NCBI RefSeq assembly: GCF_009848505.1
Contig: NZ_WWDL01000040.1
Location: 1 to 41,483, forward strand
DNA: 41,483 bases
Direction of reading: 5' to 3'
Source of the DNA: Muricoccus harenae
GTDB lineage: Bacteria; Pseudomonadota; Alphaproteobacteria; Acetobacterales; Acetobacteraceae
The notes under the pieces were generated by a model. That model was given only the letters and a program-made list of their open reading frames with translations. It did no database searches and was not told the DNA's origin. This document shows positions 33,867 through 41,483 of this stretch, in pieces; positions within the stretch are counted from its first letter, which is position 1, and the number at the start of each line of letters is the position of its first letter. The translations under genes were made by a program, and so were the position numbers.

Positions 33867-34623
33867 CACGCCCGCCCAGGACCCCTGGGCCCAGCTGCGC
33901 GCCACAACACGCGCGCGGATCGGCCTCGGCCAGGCGGGCGATGCCCTGCCGCTGCGCGAAGTACTGGGCTTCCAGATGGCCCATGCCCTGGCGCGCGACG
34001 CCGTGCACGCGCCGTTGGACGCGGCGGGTCCGGAGGCGGCACTGCGCCCGCATCCGGTGCTGCACGCCCGAAGCGCGGCACCGGATCGCAGCACCTATCT
34101 CCGCCGCCCTGACCTCGGCCGGCGCCTGCATCCGAAAAGCCTAAGCACGCTGCCGAATGGCCCCTTCGACATCGCCTTCGTCCTGGCTGACGGCCTGTCC
34201 GCCAACGCCGTGGAGCGTCACGCCGCCCCCGTCTTTCGCGCCTGCCTGGCCCGGCTGCCCGGCTGGCGCATCGCCCCCGCCGTCATCGCGACCCAGGCCC
34301 GGGTCGCGCTGGGCGACGAGATCGGCGAGCGGCTCGGCGCCCGGCTGGCCGTCATGCTGATCGGGGAACGCCCGGGCCTCAGCGTGCCGGACAGCCTCGG
34401 CATCTATCTCACCCATGCGCCGCGCGTCGGCCGGCGGGATTCGGAGCGCAACTGCATCTCCAACATCCACACGGCCGGCGGGCTCGATCCGGAGCTTGCG
34501 GCGGCGAAGCTCGTCTGGCTCATGCGGGAGGCACTGGCGCGCAAGCTGACGGGCACAGGCCTGAAGGACGACGCCGATCCCGCCGCCCTCGCCAGCACTG
34601 CCGGCCTTCCGCCGCCGACGTAA
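33844..34623 (+). CDS. eutC: ethanolamine ammonia-lyase small subunit
   Basis: A 259-residue EutC. Family features are the opening WAQLRATTRARIGLGQAGDALP, the ALARDAVHAPLD region, RPDLGRRLHPKSL, and the cobalamin-side segments VLADGLSANAVERHAAP, VMLIGERPGLSVPDSLGIYLTHAP and RDSERNCISNIHTAGG (seen as NCISNIHTAGGLDP). It starts 23 bases inside eutB; an in-frame GTG at 33859 is an alternative. A hairpin follows its stop. It forms the active enzyme with EutB. Confidence 0.94.
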   Translation: MRRAPVADTPAQDPWAQLRATTRARIGLGQAGDALPLREVLGFQMAHALARDAVHAPLDAAGPEAALRPHPVLHARSAAPDRSTYLRRPDLGRRLHPKSLSTLPNGPFDIAFVLADGLSANAVERHAAPVFRACLARLPGWRIAPAVIATQARVALGDEIGERLGARLAVMLIGERPGLSVPDSLGIYLTHAPRVGRRDSERNCISNIHTAGGLDPELAAAKLVWLMREALARKLTGTGLKDDADPAALASTAGLPPPT

Positions 34624-34654
34624 AAGAAAAGGCCGGGGAACCCGCCCCGGCCTT
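34622..34654 (-). terminator. intrinsic terminator of the ETF-QO gene, shared with eutC end
   Basis: A 10-bp stem AAGGCCGGGG (34629-34638) with CCCCGGCCTT (34645-34654), loop 6. Read on the minus strand it is followed by TTTTCTTTTA, a classical terminator for the ETF-QO gene whose stop is 4 bases away. On the plus strand it lacks a T tract. Confidence 0.8.
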
Positions 34655-34657
34655 GCC

Positions 34658-36352
34658 TCACATCCCGCCGATGTAGTTCGGCCCGCCGCCGCCTTCCGGC
34701 GTACGCCAGTCGATGTTCTGCGTCGGGTCCTTGATGTCGCAGGTCTTGCAGTGCACGCAGTTCTGCGCGTTGATCACCAGCCGCACGGCGGCATCGCCAG
34801 CCTCGACCTCCGCTCCCGCTCCCGTCGCTTCCGCATCCGGCGTGCCGCGCAGCTCGCGCTCGGCTTCCGGCCCCACGGCCTCATAGACGGCGGCGGGGCA
34901 ATAGCGGCTTTCGGGGCTGCGGAACTGGTCCCAGTTCACGCCCTTCCAGCGCGTCGGCTCCTTCAGCACGAGATGCGTCGGCTGGTTCTCCTCATGATTG
35001 GTGTTCGATAGGAACACCGAGGAGAGGCGGTCGAAGGTGAGCTTCCCGTCCGGCTTCGGATAGGTAATGCGCTTGGCCTGGGATGCGGGCTTGAGCGTCT
35101 CGTGGTCCGCATGGTGAACCCAGGTCCAGGGCGCCTTGCCGCGGAACACATAGGTGTCGAGAGCCGCTGCCGCCATGCCGCCCCAGAAGCCGTATTTCGC
35201 GAAGCCCGGGCGGATGTTGCGCACGCTGTGCAGCTCCTCCCACACCCAGGACTTGCGCAGGGCCTCGGGATAGCTCTCCAGCACCTCCGGACGGGTTTCC
35301 TTCGCCAGGGCTGCGGCGACTGCCTCGGCCGCCACCATGCCGCTCTTCATCGCGGTATGGGTGCCCTTGATCTTCGGCACGTTCAGGAAGCCCGCCGTGT
35401 CGCCAACCAGCATGCCGCCCGGGAAGACGAGGCGTGGGATGGACTGCGCGCCGCCCTCGTTCAGCGCACGCGCGCCATAGGCGATGCGCTTGCCGCCCTC
35501 CAGCATCTTGCTTACGGCCGGATGGGTCTTGAAGCGCTGGAACTCGTCGAAGGGCGAAAGCCAGGGGTTCTTGTAGTCCAGCCCCACCACGAAGCCGATG
35601 GAGACCAGGTTCTCCCCGAGCATATAGAGCCAGGAGCCACCATAGGTGTCGGAGGTCAGCGGCCAGCCCGTGGAATGCCACACCAGCCCCGGCGTGTGCT
35701 TCTCCTTCGGGATCTCCCACAGCTCCTTCATGCCGAGGCCGAAGGTCTGCGGCTGGCAATCCTTCCGAAGGTCGTAGATGTCGAAGAGCCGCTTGGTCAG
35801 CGACCCGCGGCAGCCCTCGGCAAAGATCGTGTAGGTGGCGCGGAGCTCCATGCCGGGCTGGTAGTCCGGCCCTTCCTCGCCCTCCTTGGTGATCCCCATC
35901 ACGCCGGCGACGACACCCTTCACCACGCCATCCTCGATCACGAGGTCTGAGGCGGCGAAGCCCGGATAGATTTCGATTCCCAGCGCCTCGGCCTTTGCAC
36001 CCAGCCAGCGGGCGACATTCCCCAGCGACACGATGTAATTGCCGTGGTTGTTCATGCTGGGCGGCGTCGGCAGCTTGAAGGCCCGCTTCGCCGTCAGCAG
36101 CATGAAGCGGTCGTCACCGGCCGGGGTCGACAGCGCCGGCGGGTCGTCGCGCCAGTCGGGAAACAACTCGTCCAGCGCGCGGGGCTCGAGCACCGCGCCT
36201 GAGAGCGTATGGGCCCCGATCTCGGAACCCTTCTCGACGAGGCAGACGGTCAGATCGGGTGAAACCTGCTTCAGCCGGATGGCCGCCGCCAGCCCAGCGG
36301 GGCCGCCACCCACCACCAGCACGTCGAATTCCATGCTCTCGCGTTCGGACAC
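34658..36352 (-). CDS. electron-transfer flavoprotein:ubiquinone oxidoreductase
   Basis: A 564-residue ETF-QO. The FAD loop is [20 protein letters not shown] near the N-terminus, followed by [20 protein letters not shown]. The C-terminal ferredoxin-like part has a cysteine in [11 protein letters not shown] and the cluster [19 protein letters not shown] for the [4Fe-4S] centre. It moves electrons from ETF to ubiquinone at the inner membrane. I chose a GTG start at 36352 because AGGAGGAG lies 5 bases upstream; a Met 6 codons later is weaker. It serves acyl-CoA dehydrogenases such as those at 10.9 and 28.8 kb. It diverges from the uracil-DNA glycosylase gene. Confidence 0.93.
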   Translation of the reverse strand: MSERESMEFDVLVVGGGPAGLAAAIRLKQVSPDLTVCLVEKGSEIGAHTLSGAVLEPRALDELFPDWRDDPPALSTPAGDDRFMLLTAKRAFKLPTPPSMNNHGNYIVSLGNVARWLGAKAEALGIEIYPGFAASDLVIEDGVVKGVVAGVMGITKEGEEGPDYQPGMELRATYTIFAEGCRGSLTKRLFDIYDLRKDCQPQTFGLGMKELWEIPKEKHTPGLVWHSTGWPLTSDTYGGSWLYMLGENLVSIGFVVGLDYKNPWLSPFDEFQRFKTHPAVSKMLEGGKRIAYGARALNEGGAQSIPRLVFPGGMLVGDTAGFLNVPKIKGTHTAMKSGMVAAEAVAAALAKETRPEVLESYPEALRKSWVWEELHSVRNIRPGFAKYGFWGGMAAAALDTYVFRGKAPWTWVHHADHETLKPASQAKRITYPKPDGKLTFDRLSSVFLSNTNHEENQPTHLVLKEPTRWKGVNWDQFRSPESRYCPAAVYEAVGPEAERELRGTPDAEATGAGAEVEAGDAAVRLVINAQNCVHCKTCDIKDPTQNIDWRTPEGGGGPNYIGGM

Positions 36353-36488
36353 GGGCGCTCCTCCTGATCCGGCCAGGGATGTAGCCCCGCCTTTCCCATC
36401 GCGTAACCCGTCATCCACATTTCGGCCCATGGCGCCCCCCATCGTCCCCCCATTGCGCAGTGCCCGGCCGGGGCGCGATACCCTTTCC

Positions 36489-37319
36489 ATGGACCTCCCC
36501 ATGGAGCTCAGCGAGGCCGAGACGGCGGCCCTGCTCGCCGCGCTGGAGCTGCAGATCGCCTGGGGCGCCGATGAGGCGCTCGAGGAGGCGCCGCAGGACC
36601 GCACCCTTCCCCGGGCGCCCGCGGCCGCCGCTCCGGCCCCGGCCGCGATACCGCGCCCCGTGGCGCCGCGCCCGGCCACGCCCGCCAGCCCGGCTGCCGC
36701 CTTTGCCCCCGCCGCGGCGCGCGCCGGGGAACTGGCGGCCGGCGCCGACAGCCTCGACGCCCTGCGCGCCGCCCTCGCCGCCCTGGACCACCCGCTGCGC
36801 GAAACGGCGGGCAACCTCGTCCTTTCCGATGGCGTCCCCGACTCCGGCTTGGTCCTGATCGGCGAGGCTCCCGGCGCCGATGAGGATCGCCAGGGCAAGC
36901 CCTTCGTCGGCGTCTCTGGCAAGCTGCTGGACAGGATGCTCGCCAGCATCGGCGTGGAACGGGCGCGCAACGCCTATCTCACCAATATTCTGCCATGGCG
37001 CCCGCCGGGGAACCGCACCCCCACGGATGCGGAGATGAGCCTCTTCACCCCCTTCGTGCTGCGCCACCTGGCCCTGGTACGACCCCGCCATATCGTCCTG
37101 CTCGGCGGTACCGCGGCCAAGGCATTGCTCCGCCGAAGCGAGGGCATCACCCGCCTGCGGGGTCGCTGGCATTCATTGGAAGTCCCTGGGCTGGGGCCGG
37201 TCCCAACACTGGCCACGCTCCATCCGGCCTATCTGCTCCGCCAGCCCGTCGGGAAGCGCGATGCCTGGACCGACCTCCGCCTGCTTCGGCGGGCGCTGGA
37301 CACACCGCCGGAGAGCTGA
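36489..37319 (+). CDS. uracil-DNA glycosylase, family-4-like, without iron-sulfur cysteines
   Basis: A 276-residue protein. After an Ala/Pro-rich linker (about 40-85) it has the family-4 core: [20 protein letters not shown] (motif I), [19 protein letters not shown] and the motif II-like [11 protein letters not shown]. It removes uracil from DNA. The family's four [4Fe-4S] cysteines are all missing; the protein has no cysteine at all (for example PW replaces KC before RPPGNR). This matches what I recall of the Fe-S-free glycosylase described in Bradyrhizobium. Starts at 36429 or 36501 are also possible. Confidence 0.85.
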   Translation: MDLPMELSEAETAALLAALELQIAWGADEALEEAPQDRTLPRAPAAAAPAPAAIPRPVAPRPATPASPAAAFAPAAARAGELAAGADSLDALRAALAALDHPLRETAGNLVLSDGVPDSGLVLIGEAPGADEDRQGKPFVGVSGKLLDRMLASIGVERARNAYLTNILPWRPPGNRTPTDAEMSLFTPFVLRHLALVRPRHIVLLGGTAAKALLRRSEGITRLRGRWHSLEVPGLGPVPTLATLHPAYLLRQPVGKRDAWTDLRLLRRALDTPPES

Positions 37320-37360
37320 ACGAAACGTGAAGAGGCAACTTAGCTCCCCAAATTAGCCAA

Positions 37361-37390
37361 TTCACGCCCGAAATAAGCGCGGACTATATT
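37361..37390 (+). promoter_or_regulatory. candidate sigma-70 promoter of the lytic transglycosylase
   Basis: TTCACG (37361-37366) and TATATT (37385-37390) are separated by 18 bases in an AT-richer patch between the glycosylase and transglycosylase genes. The start of transcription would be about 37397, just ahead of a strong hairpin. Confidence 0.5.
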
Positions 37391-37435
37391 CCAGGCGCTT
37401 GCCCTGGTGGGGGCACCCCCTTACACGGTGCCCCC
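37391..37435 (+). repeat. double hairpin in the leader of the lytic transglycosylase gene
   Basis: CCAGG/CCTGG arms (37391-37395 with 37402-37407 region) are followed by a perfect 9-bp stem, GGGGGCACC (37409-37417) with GGTGCCCCC (37427-37435), ending 2 bases before the ATG. It resembles a diverged copy of the repeats at 15741 and 22117 and would cover the ribosome-binding region. Confidence 0.45.
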
Positions 37436-37437
37436 CC

Positions 37438-39705
37438 ATGCGAGCTTCCCCCCCCCTGGGGCTCGATCGCCGTCCCCCCCGGCGAGCGTGCGCGGTGCGG
37501 GTGGTCCTGGTGTTGGCGCTGGTCCTTTGCGGATCCGTCGTGCAGGCCGCCCCGCAACATCGCGTGCAGGAGAGCACTTCACGGCGCGAGCAGGTCCAGC
37601 CGCGCCAGGCCAGCCACGCGCCACGCCCTGCCGCGACGCGGGCACAAGCCGTGCGCGAGCCCCCTCGCCCAGCCACGCGGCGCACCGCGCCCCAGGCCCG
37701 GCGGTCAACGGCCAAGACTCCCGCCAAGGCCTCGCGCGGCATCCGGCGCGAGGCGCCTCGCGTGCAGCCAGGTAAGGCCGCCCGCCAGACCGCCCGCTCC
37801 GCTCCCGCCCGTCCCGCATCCGCCGGCCGCGCGCCCAGCCGTGTCGCCGAGCGCCGGGATCGCCGGAAGCCCGCAGCCCGGATAGCCCGGCTTCCCGAGC
37901 ATCCGCCGGAACCCGTTTCCCTCGCCGGTGCCCCATCCAGCCGCCTGCTGGAGATGCACACGCCGCAGGAGATCGCCCTTTCCTTCGCCCGTACGCCGCT
38001 GGCCGGCTTCGCCCGACCCCAGGCGGCGGCCCTGCCCCAGCCCCTGGCTCCATCCGATGCCGCCCGGCTGCGCCGGATCTTTGAGCTGCAGGGGCGCGGC
38101 GACATGGCCCAGGCCATGCGAGAATCCGAGCGCCTCGACGACCGCCGCCTGATGGGCCACGTCCTGGCCGACCGCTGGCGCGTGGGCGGCGTGGAGCCGA
38201 CCGTGGCCGAGCTGAATGCCTGGCTCTCCGACAACGCGGACCATCCGGACGCACCCCAGCTTCATGCCCTGCTGGTCACCCGCCTGCCACGCGGCGTCGC
38301 CCCGCCGCCCCTGCCGGGCACCCAGGCCGCCGAGGAACCCCCGCCCCCGGGCCAGGAAGTTCCGCCGGAGGAGCGCGAGCCCGCCGCCGCCGCCCGCCCC
38401 CTGGCCCGAAACCCCGCCCTGGACCGCACGGTGCGGGAGATGGCGGGCCGCGGCGATATCCAGGACGCGCTGCGCCACATCGCCAATACGCGCGGCATGA
38501 CTCCCGCCTATGCGGCGGCCCTCCAGACGGATGTGGCACTTACCCTCTTCACCTCGGGACGGGACGGGGAGGCCTTCCGCGTCGCCTCCCTCGCCGCCCG
38601 GGCTCCCGGGGCACCGGCCCAGGCGAGCTTCCTCGCCGGCCTCTCCGCCTGGGGCCTGACCCGCTACGAGGCGGCGCTGCCCTTCTTCGAGGCGGCCGCC
38701 CGCAGCGATTCGGCGCCAGCCGTGCTGCGCGCCGCCGCCGCCTTCTGGACCGCGCGCGCCGCAGTCCGCGCCCGGCGCCCGCAGGCCTATGTGCCCTGGA
38801 TGCTCCAGGCGGCACAGGAGCCGCGCACCTTCTACGGGCTCGTCGCCCGCCGCGCCCTCGGTCTCCCCCCGGGCTTCGCCTGGGAAAGCGAGGTGGCCGG
38901 CGAGGCCGAAGCTGCCGCCCTGGCCGAGACCGCCGCGGGCTGGCGTGCCCTCGCCCTGATCCAGATCGGCCAGAAGGCACGGGCCGAGGCGGAGTTGCGC
39001 CGTCTCTGGTCCGTGGCCCAGGGCAACCCGTCCCTCGCGCGCGCCATGCTCGCTGCCGCCACCGAGGCGGACATGACCGAGCTGGCGACGATGCTCGCCT
39101 CCCAGGCGCAGGCCGCCGATGGGCGCCCGCGCGACTACGCCCGCTTTCCCGTGCCGCGGCTGGAGCCGCAGGGCGGCTGGCGGGCGGACCCCGCCCTGAT
39201 CTATGGGCTGGCCCGCCAGGAATCGAACTTCGACCCCGGCGCCGTCTCCCCCGCCGGGGCCCGCGGCCTGATGCAGGTGATGCCCGCCACCGCCGCCTAC
39301 ATCACGGGCGATTCGAGCCTGCGCGAGGCCGGCCAGCGCCGCCTGCACGACCCGGGCTACAGCCTGGAGCTTGGCCAGCGCTACCTGCTCCACCTCGCGG
39401 GGCAGGAGAACATACAGGGCGACCTGATCCGCCTGCTCGCCGCCTATAATGCCGGCCCCGGAAACCTGGCGCGCTGGATGCCCACCAACCGGCATCGGGA
39501 TGACCCCTTCCTCTTCATCGAGAGCATCCCGATCGGGGAGACACGCGCCTATGTGCAGCGCGTTCTGGCCTATTCCTGGATCTATGCCAGCCGCCTCGGC
39601 CTGCCCTCCCCCAGCCTGGACGCCCTGGCCGCCGGCAGCTCGCCGCGCTTCCTGGGCGTGGACGAACTGGCGCGTCTGGTCGCGCGCAACCGGGGGGCTC
39701 GGTAG
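37438..39705 (+). CDS. soluble lytic murein transglycosylase (Slt70-like)
   Basis: A 755-residue periplasmic enzyme. The N-terminus has a charged start and a hydrophobic signal segment (VVLVLALVLCGSVVQAA). An Arg/Ala/Pro-rich basic stretch (about 40-165) precedes the long alpha-superhelical U-domain (about 200-570). The C-terminal SLT domain shows LARQESNFDPGAVSP with catalytic Glu595, GARGLMQVMPATA, LAAYNAGPGNLARW and IPIGETRAYVQRV. It cleaves peptidoglycan to anhydro-muropeptides. The ATG at 37438 has no ribosome site and lies just after a strong hairpin; a TTG at 37399 is the alternative. The basic linker is unusually long. Confidence 0.9.
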   Translation: MRASPPLGLDRRPPRRACAVRVVLVLALVLCGSVVQAAPQHRVQESTSRREQVQPRQASHAPRPAATRAQAVREPPRPATRRTAPQARRSTAKTPAKASRGIRREAPRVQPGKAARQTARSAPARPASAGRAPSRVAERRDRRKPAARIARLPEHPPEPVSLAGAPSSRLLEMHTPQEIALSFARTPLAGFARPQAAALPQPLAPSDAARLRRIFELQGRGDMAQAMRESERLDDRRLMGHVLADRWRVGGVEPTVAELNAWLSDNADHPDAPQLHALLVTRLPRGVAPPPLPGTQAAEEPPPPGQEVPPEEREPAAAARPLARNPALDRTVREMAGRGDIQDALRHIANTRGMTPAYAAALQTDVALTLFTSGRDGEAFRVASLAARAPGAPAQASFLAGLSAWGLTRYEAALPFFEAAARSDSAPAVLRAAAAFWTARAAVRARRPQAYVPWMLQAAQEPRTFYGLVARRALGLPPGFAWESEVAGEAEAAALAETAAGWRALALIQIGQKARAEAELRRLWSVAQGNPSLARAMLAAATEADMTELATMLASQAQAADGRPRDYARFPVPRLEPQGGWRADPALIYGLARQESNFDPGAVSPAGARGLMQVMPATAAYITGDSSLREAGQRRLHDPGYSLELGQRYLLHLAGQENIQGDLIRLLAAYNAGPGNLARWMPTNRHRDDPFLFIESIPIGETRAYVQRVLAYSWIYASRLGLPSPSLDALAAGSSPRFLGVDELARLVARNRGAR

Positions 39706-39922
39706 GGCGTAGCGCCGGTGGCCCTGGGAGGCCCCGTCTCCCGATCCCCCTGCATCGAAGGCACTTCCTCCGCCACGGAGCGCAAAAGGGCAGCCGAGCA
39801 GAACCCATGCCTGCTCCTGCTGACTGCCGAGCCGCCTCCCTCTGGCTACGCCTGCCGTTTCCCTCTGCGTACGGAAGCGGGACGGGGCTGTGCCGGGAAA
39901 CGAACCCCGCGTGTCGCAGCAA

Positions 39923-40408
39923 TCAGTCTCCGCCCAAATAAATTTGCTCTAATTGCCACCCATTGGAGCCGCGCCTGAAGGAGAAGGGCCCGACACGTGC
40001 AGTGTCTGCAGAAACCGCCACTCCTCGTGCTGTCCCCACAAGGAATTCAGTTCGTTCCACAAGCAGCCGGTTGGAAATACGCTCGCGCGCAGAGGTGCCA
40101 GAATCTGCCGTGAGCACCCGGTCGAAAATGATCTGAAGCTCCCGCCGCTCAACGTGACGAACAGGGTCGCTATCAAGATCCCCGCGCACTTTCAGCGGAA
40201 ATCGGGTCATCCGCTCCAATGTCGTTGCATCTGCAGACAAGAGCGCTCTGCGGAAGTCCATCCAAAATTCAGAAAAATCCGATTGATAGTTACTGGTCAA
40301 TGAGGCGCTGCTCATCGGCGTCGCATTGGCAGCGACGGGCGCGGCAGGTGTCCAGAACGCCCAAATGCCGGCGATCAACGCCAGGGCTCCGCGTCCAGGC
40401 CGGGTCAC
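39923..40408 (-). CDS. small exported protein, putative immunity partner
   Basis: A protein of about 161 residues with a signal peptide (ALALIAGIWAFWTPAAPVAANA) and a mature part of about 130 residues: FSEFWMDFRRALLSADATTLERMTRFPLKVRG is the most distinctive region (seen as FSEFWMDFRRALL and MTRFPLKVRG), ending with SFRRGSNGWQLEQIYLGGD. I recognise no named family. The GTG at 40408 overlaps the stop of the upstream hydrolase gene (GTGA); a GTG at 40417 is an alternative. Base composition is less GC-rich than in the neighbours. Being exported and translationally coupled to a peptidoglycan-attacking protein, it may bind and block that enzyme in the periplasm. This role is inferred from the arrangement only. 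Confidence 0.7.
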   Translation of the reverse strand: MTRPGRGALALIAGIWAFWTPAAPVAANATPMSSASLTSNYQSDFSEFWMDFRRALLSADATTLERMTRFPLKVRGDLDSDPVRHVERRELQIIFDRVLTADSGTSARERISNRLLVERTEFLVGTARGVAVSADTARVGPFSFRRGSNGWQLEQIYLGGD

Positions 40409-41064
40409 TGTGGCCACCGATAGGCACGCACCTCATAGCCTGACAGGGAAAAGTTGGAGAGCTTAACCATGTCTCCCTGATTCCCTCCCAGCAATCGGAC
40501 CCGGGTTGCCGTTTTTTCGACTAAAAACCCTACATGAAAACCGGTACTCGAGCCTGTGGCTGCATCGCTCGTCGCGTTTTTGCGCTTAATGACCGTGATA
40601 GCACCGAATTTGGCCGTACAGGCCATGCCCCATCTTGACCAGCTATTAGCCAATGCACTGTTTGTTCCGGCGAAGCCGGCCTCTCGCATTACCCAGTTTA
40701 TGAATGAGGCGCACCATGGAACCTCATCAGTCTGGGCGGCTAAACTGGTAGCTGCGTGGTAGGCAATGATCCGCTGATTATGGGCGACGCCGGGAAGTTC
40801 AGCTGTCCCAAGTTCTGCTTCGGCGATAGACATCCAGGCACTGCTCCCGGCCTCCGCGTCTCCGGCCTTGCCTGCCAAATCCCCGTTGGCGACGATCAGC
40901 CGGCAGTTATTTTCTTCACCAAGGTGGCTTTTTGCCTGGTTGTAGCGAGCAAGTGCAGCGCGCGTTTTTGGCCCCATGATGCCGTCGGTACTTAAGCCCG
41001 GAGAGGGTCTGAGGCACGAGTTAAGCATTTGCTGGAGTTTCCTGACGTTCTCGACCTGCGTCAT
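40405..41064 (-). CDS. peptidoglycan-binding TIGR02594-type cysteine hydrolase
   Basis: A 219-residue protein without a signal peptide. An N-terminal PG_binding_1-like helix set (VRKLQQMLNSCLRP, STDGIMGPKTRAALARYNQ, about 6-43) is followed by a CHAP/NlpC-like domain of the TIGR02594 type: WMSIAEAELGTAELPG, VPWCASFINWVMREAGF with Cys118, STGFHVGFLVE with His177 and LLGGNQGD with Asn195, a complete Cys-His-Asn triad. It should cleave peptide cross-links in peptidoglycan. AGGA lies 8 bases before the ATG at 41064. The lack of a signal peptide suggests delivery by a secretion system or phage-type lysis. It is followed by an overlapping exported protein gene. Composition differs from its neighbours, suggesting acquisition. 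Confidence 0.85.
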   Translation of the reverse strand: MTQVENVRKLQQMLNSCLRPSPGLSTDGIMGPKTRAALARYNQAKSHLGEENNCRLIVANGDLAGKAGDAEAGSSAWMSIAEAELGTAELPGVAHNQRIIAYHAATSLAAQTDEVPWCASFINWVMREAGFAGTNSALANSWSRWGMACTAKFGAITVIKRKNATSDAATGSSTGFHVGFLVEKTATRVRLLGGNQGDMVKLSNFSLSGYEVRAYRWPQ

Positions 41065-41483
41065 GACAACTGTCCTGCGTCCCGCTCCCGCTAGACAGCT
41101 TGATCCAGGGGCCTGGTGAAACGGAAGCAACCTTGCTTCACGTTATGCAGAGCAGCAGGGACGGCTCGACAAGCGTCCGGCACAGGCGGTTTCGTCGGCA
41201 CCATTAATGGCACCGGCGCAGGCCCCGTCCTGGATATCTGCCGCACAAGCCCGGTTTTACTCGATATCGCGACTCTTGATGCCTTCCTTGGTCACACGAG
41301 GCGCACTCCCCGGGCCCCGCAATTTGGTTTCCAAAGTTTTCCGTCCAGGCGTCTATTCTTACTGTGTCATTTCCAAGCGGGGCCTCTGGATTGCTGCAGG
41401 CAACAGGGGCAGCGTGGGAGGGATTGGACGAGGCTGACGATGAGGCGGCATCGGACGGTGCTGATCGAATATGGGACGTGACG
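41065..41483. other. right-edge stretch without a confirmed gene
   Basis: On the minus strand one frame is open from the window edge (41482) to a TAA at 41204-41206, 92 codons, with protein-like segments such as NPEAPLGNDTVRIDAWTENF. It could be the C-terminus of a gene entering from the right, upstream of the hydrolase and in the same direction. In a second frame VTKEGIKSRDIE ends at a TAA, so a frameshifted remnant is also possible. No transposase motif was recognised. Confidence 0.3.

Noticed and set aside
36353-36970. Long N-terminal extension of the ETF-QO frame to 36970.
   Set aside because: It is Arg/Ser/Ala-rich, overlaps the glycosylase gene on the other strand, and a strong ribosome site fixes the start at GTG 36352.
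37381-37440. C-rich and G-rich runs considered as a sequencing artefact or a G-quadruplex.
   Set aside because: The G runs on either strand pair better as a simple 9-bp hairpin, and four evenly spaced G tracts are not present.
39706-39922. Gap after the lytic transglycosylase searched for a tRNA or small RNA.
   Set aside because: No cloverleaf, no T-tract terminator and no convincing promoter; only a 5-bp GGGAG/CTCCC stem was seen.
1-41483. CRISPR arrays, rRNA, tRNA and intact insertion sequences.
   Set aside because: No evenly spaced direct repeats, no rRNA-like stretch, no tRNA fold and no transposase motifs were found by reading both strands.

Overview
The window is a GC-rich alphaproteobacterial chromosome segment. 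Its gene content and style (ethylmalonyl-CoA pathway genes, Bug-type solute-binding proteins, short operons with ATGA overlaps) suggest an Acetobacteraceae member near Roseomonas. That placement is inferred from protein resemblance, not from a marker gene. I found no rRNA, tRNA, CRISPR array, prophage or intact insertion sequence.

Layout. 0-3.6 kb: tail of a cupin gene, an NYN-LOTUS RNA-binding/nuclease-like protein, and a minus-strand pair of a small-molecule kinase and a PLP enzyme resembling the hydroxylysine or ethanolamine-phosphate pair. 3.7-8.9 kb: an RND efflux pump (inner-membrane protein plus lipoprotein adaptor) with a divergent TetR regulator and a palindromic operator candidate. 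8.9-12.6 kb: a DUF938 methyltransferase, then a 2-methylfumaryl-CoA isomerase-like CoA transferase followed by methylsuccinyl-CoA dehydrogenase. 12.6-14.9 kb: an AEC transporter and an Asp/Glu racemase-family protein. 14.9-19.2 kb: a four-carbon sugar-acid (threonate/erythronate type) operon of KdgT-like permease, a fused kinase-PdxA2 protein and a DeoR regulator; the permease gene carries a one-base frameshift near its start. 19.6-22.1 kb: a taurine/nitrate-type ABC importer. 22.2-24.2 kb: a short ModE-like regulator and SelO.

24.2-32.0 kb: a seven-gene minus-strand operon (NicX-like dioxygenase, alpha/beta hydrolase, acyl-CoA dehydrogenase, acyl-CoA synthetase, opine-dehydrogenase-like protein, 3-hydroxyacyl-CoA dehydrogenase, Bug binding protein). 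It looks like a catabolic pathway that I cannot match to a described one. It diverges from marR-eutB-eutC (ethanolamine ammonia-lyase). 34.7-37.3 kb: ETF-ubiquinone oxidoreductase, which can take electrons from the two acyl-CoA dehydrogenases here, and a uracil-DNA glycosylase of family-4 type that contains no cysteine. 37.4-39.7 kb: a soluble lytic transglycosylase. 39.9-41.1 kb: a less GC-rich, apparently acquired pair, a peptidoglycan-binding/TIGR02594-type cysteine hydrolase followed by an overlapping exported protein. This is arranged like a cell-wall-attacking effector and its immunity protein.

The strongest leads are the hydrolase/exported-protein pair, the NicX-acyl-CoA operon, the kinase-PdxA2 fusion with the frameshifted permease, the kinase/phospho-lyase pair, the cysteine-free glycosylase, and a dispersed double-hairpin repeat.
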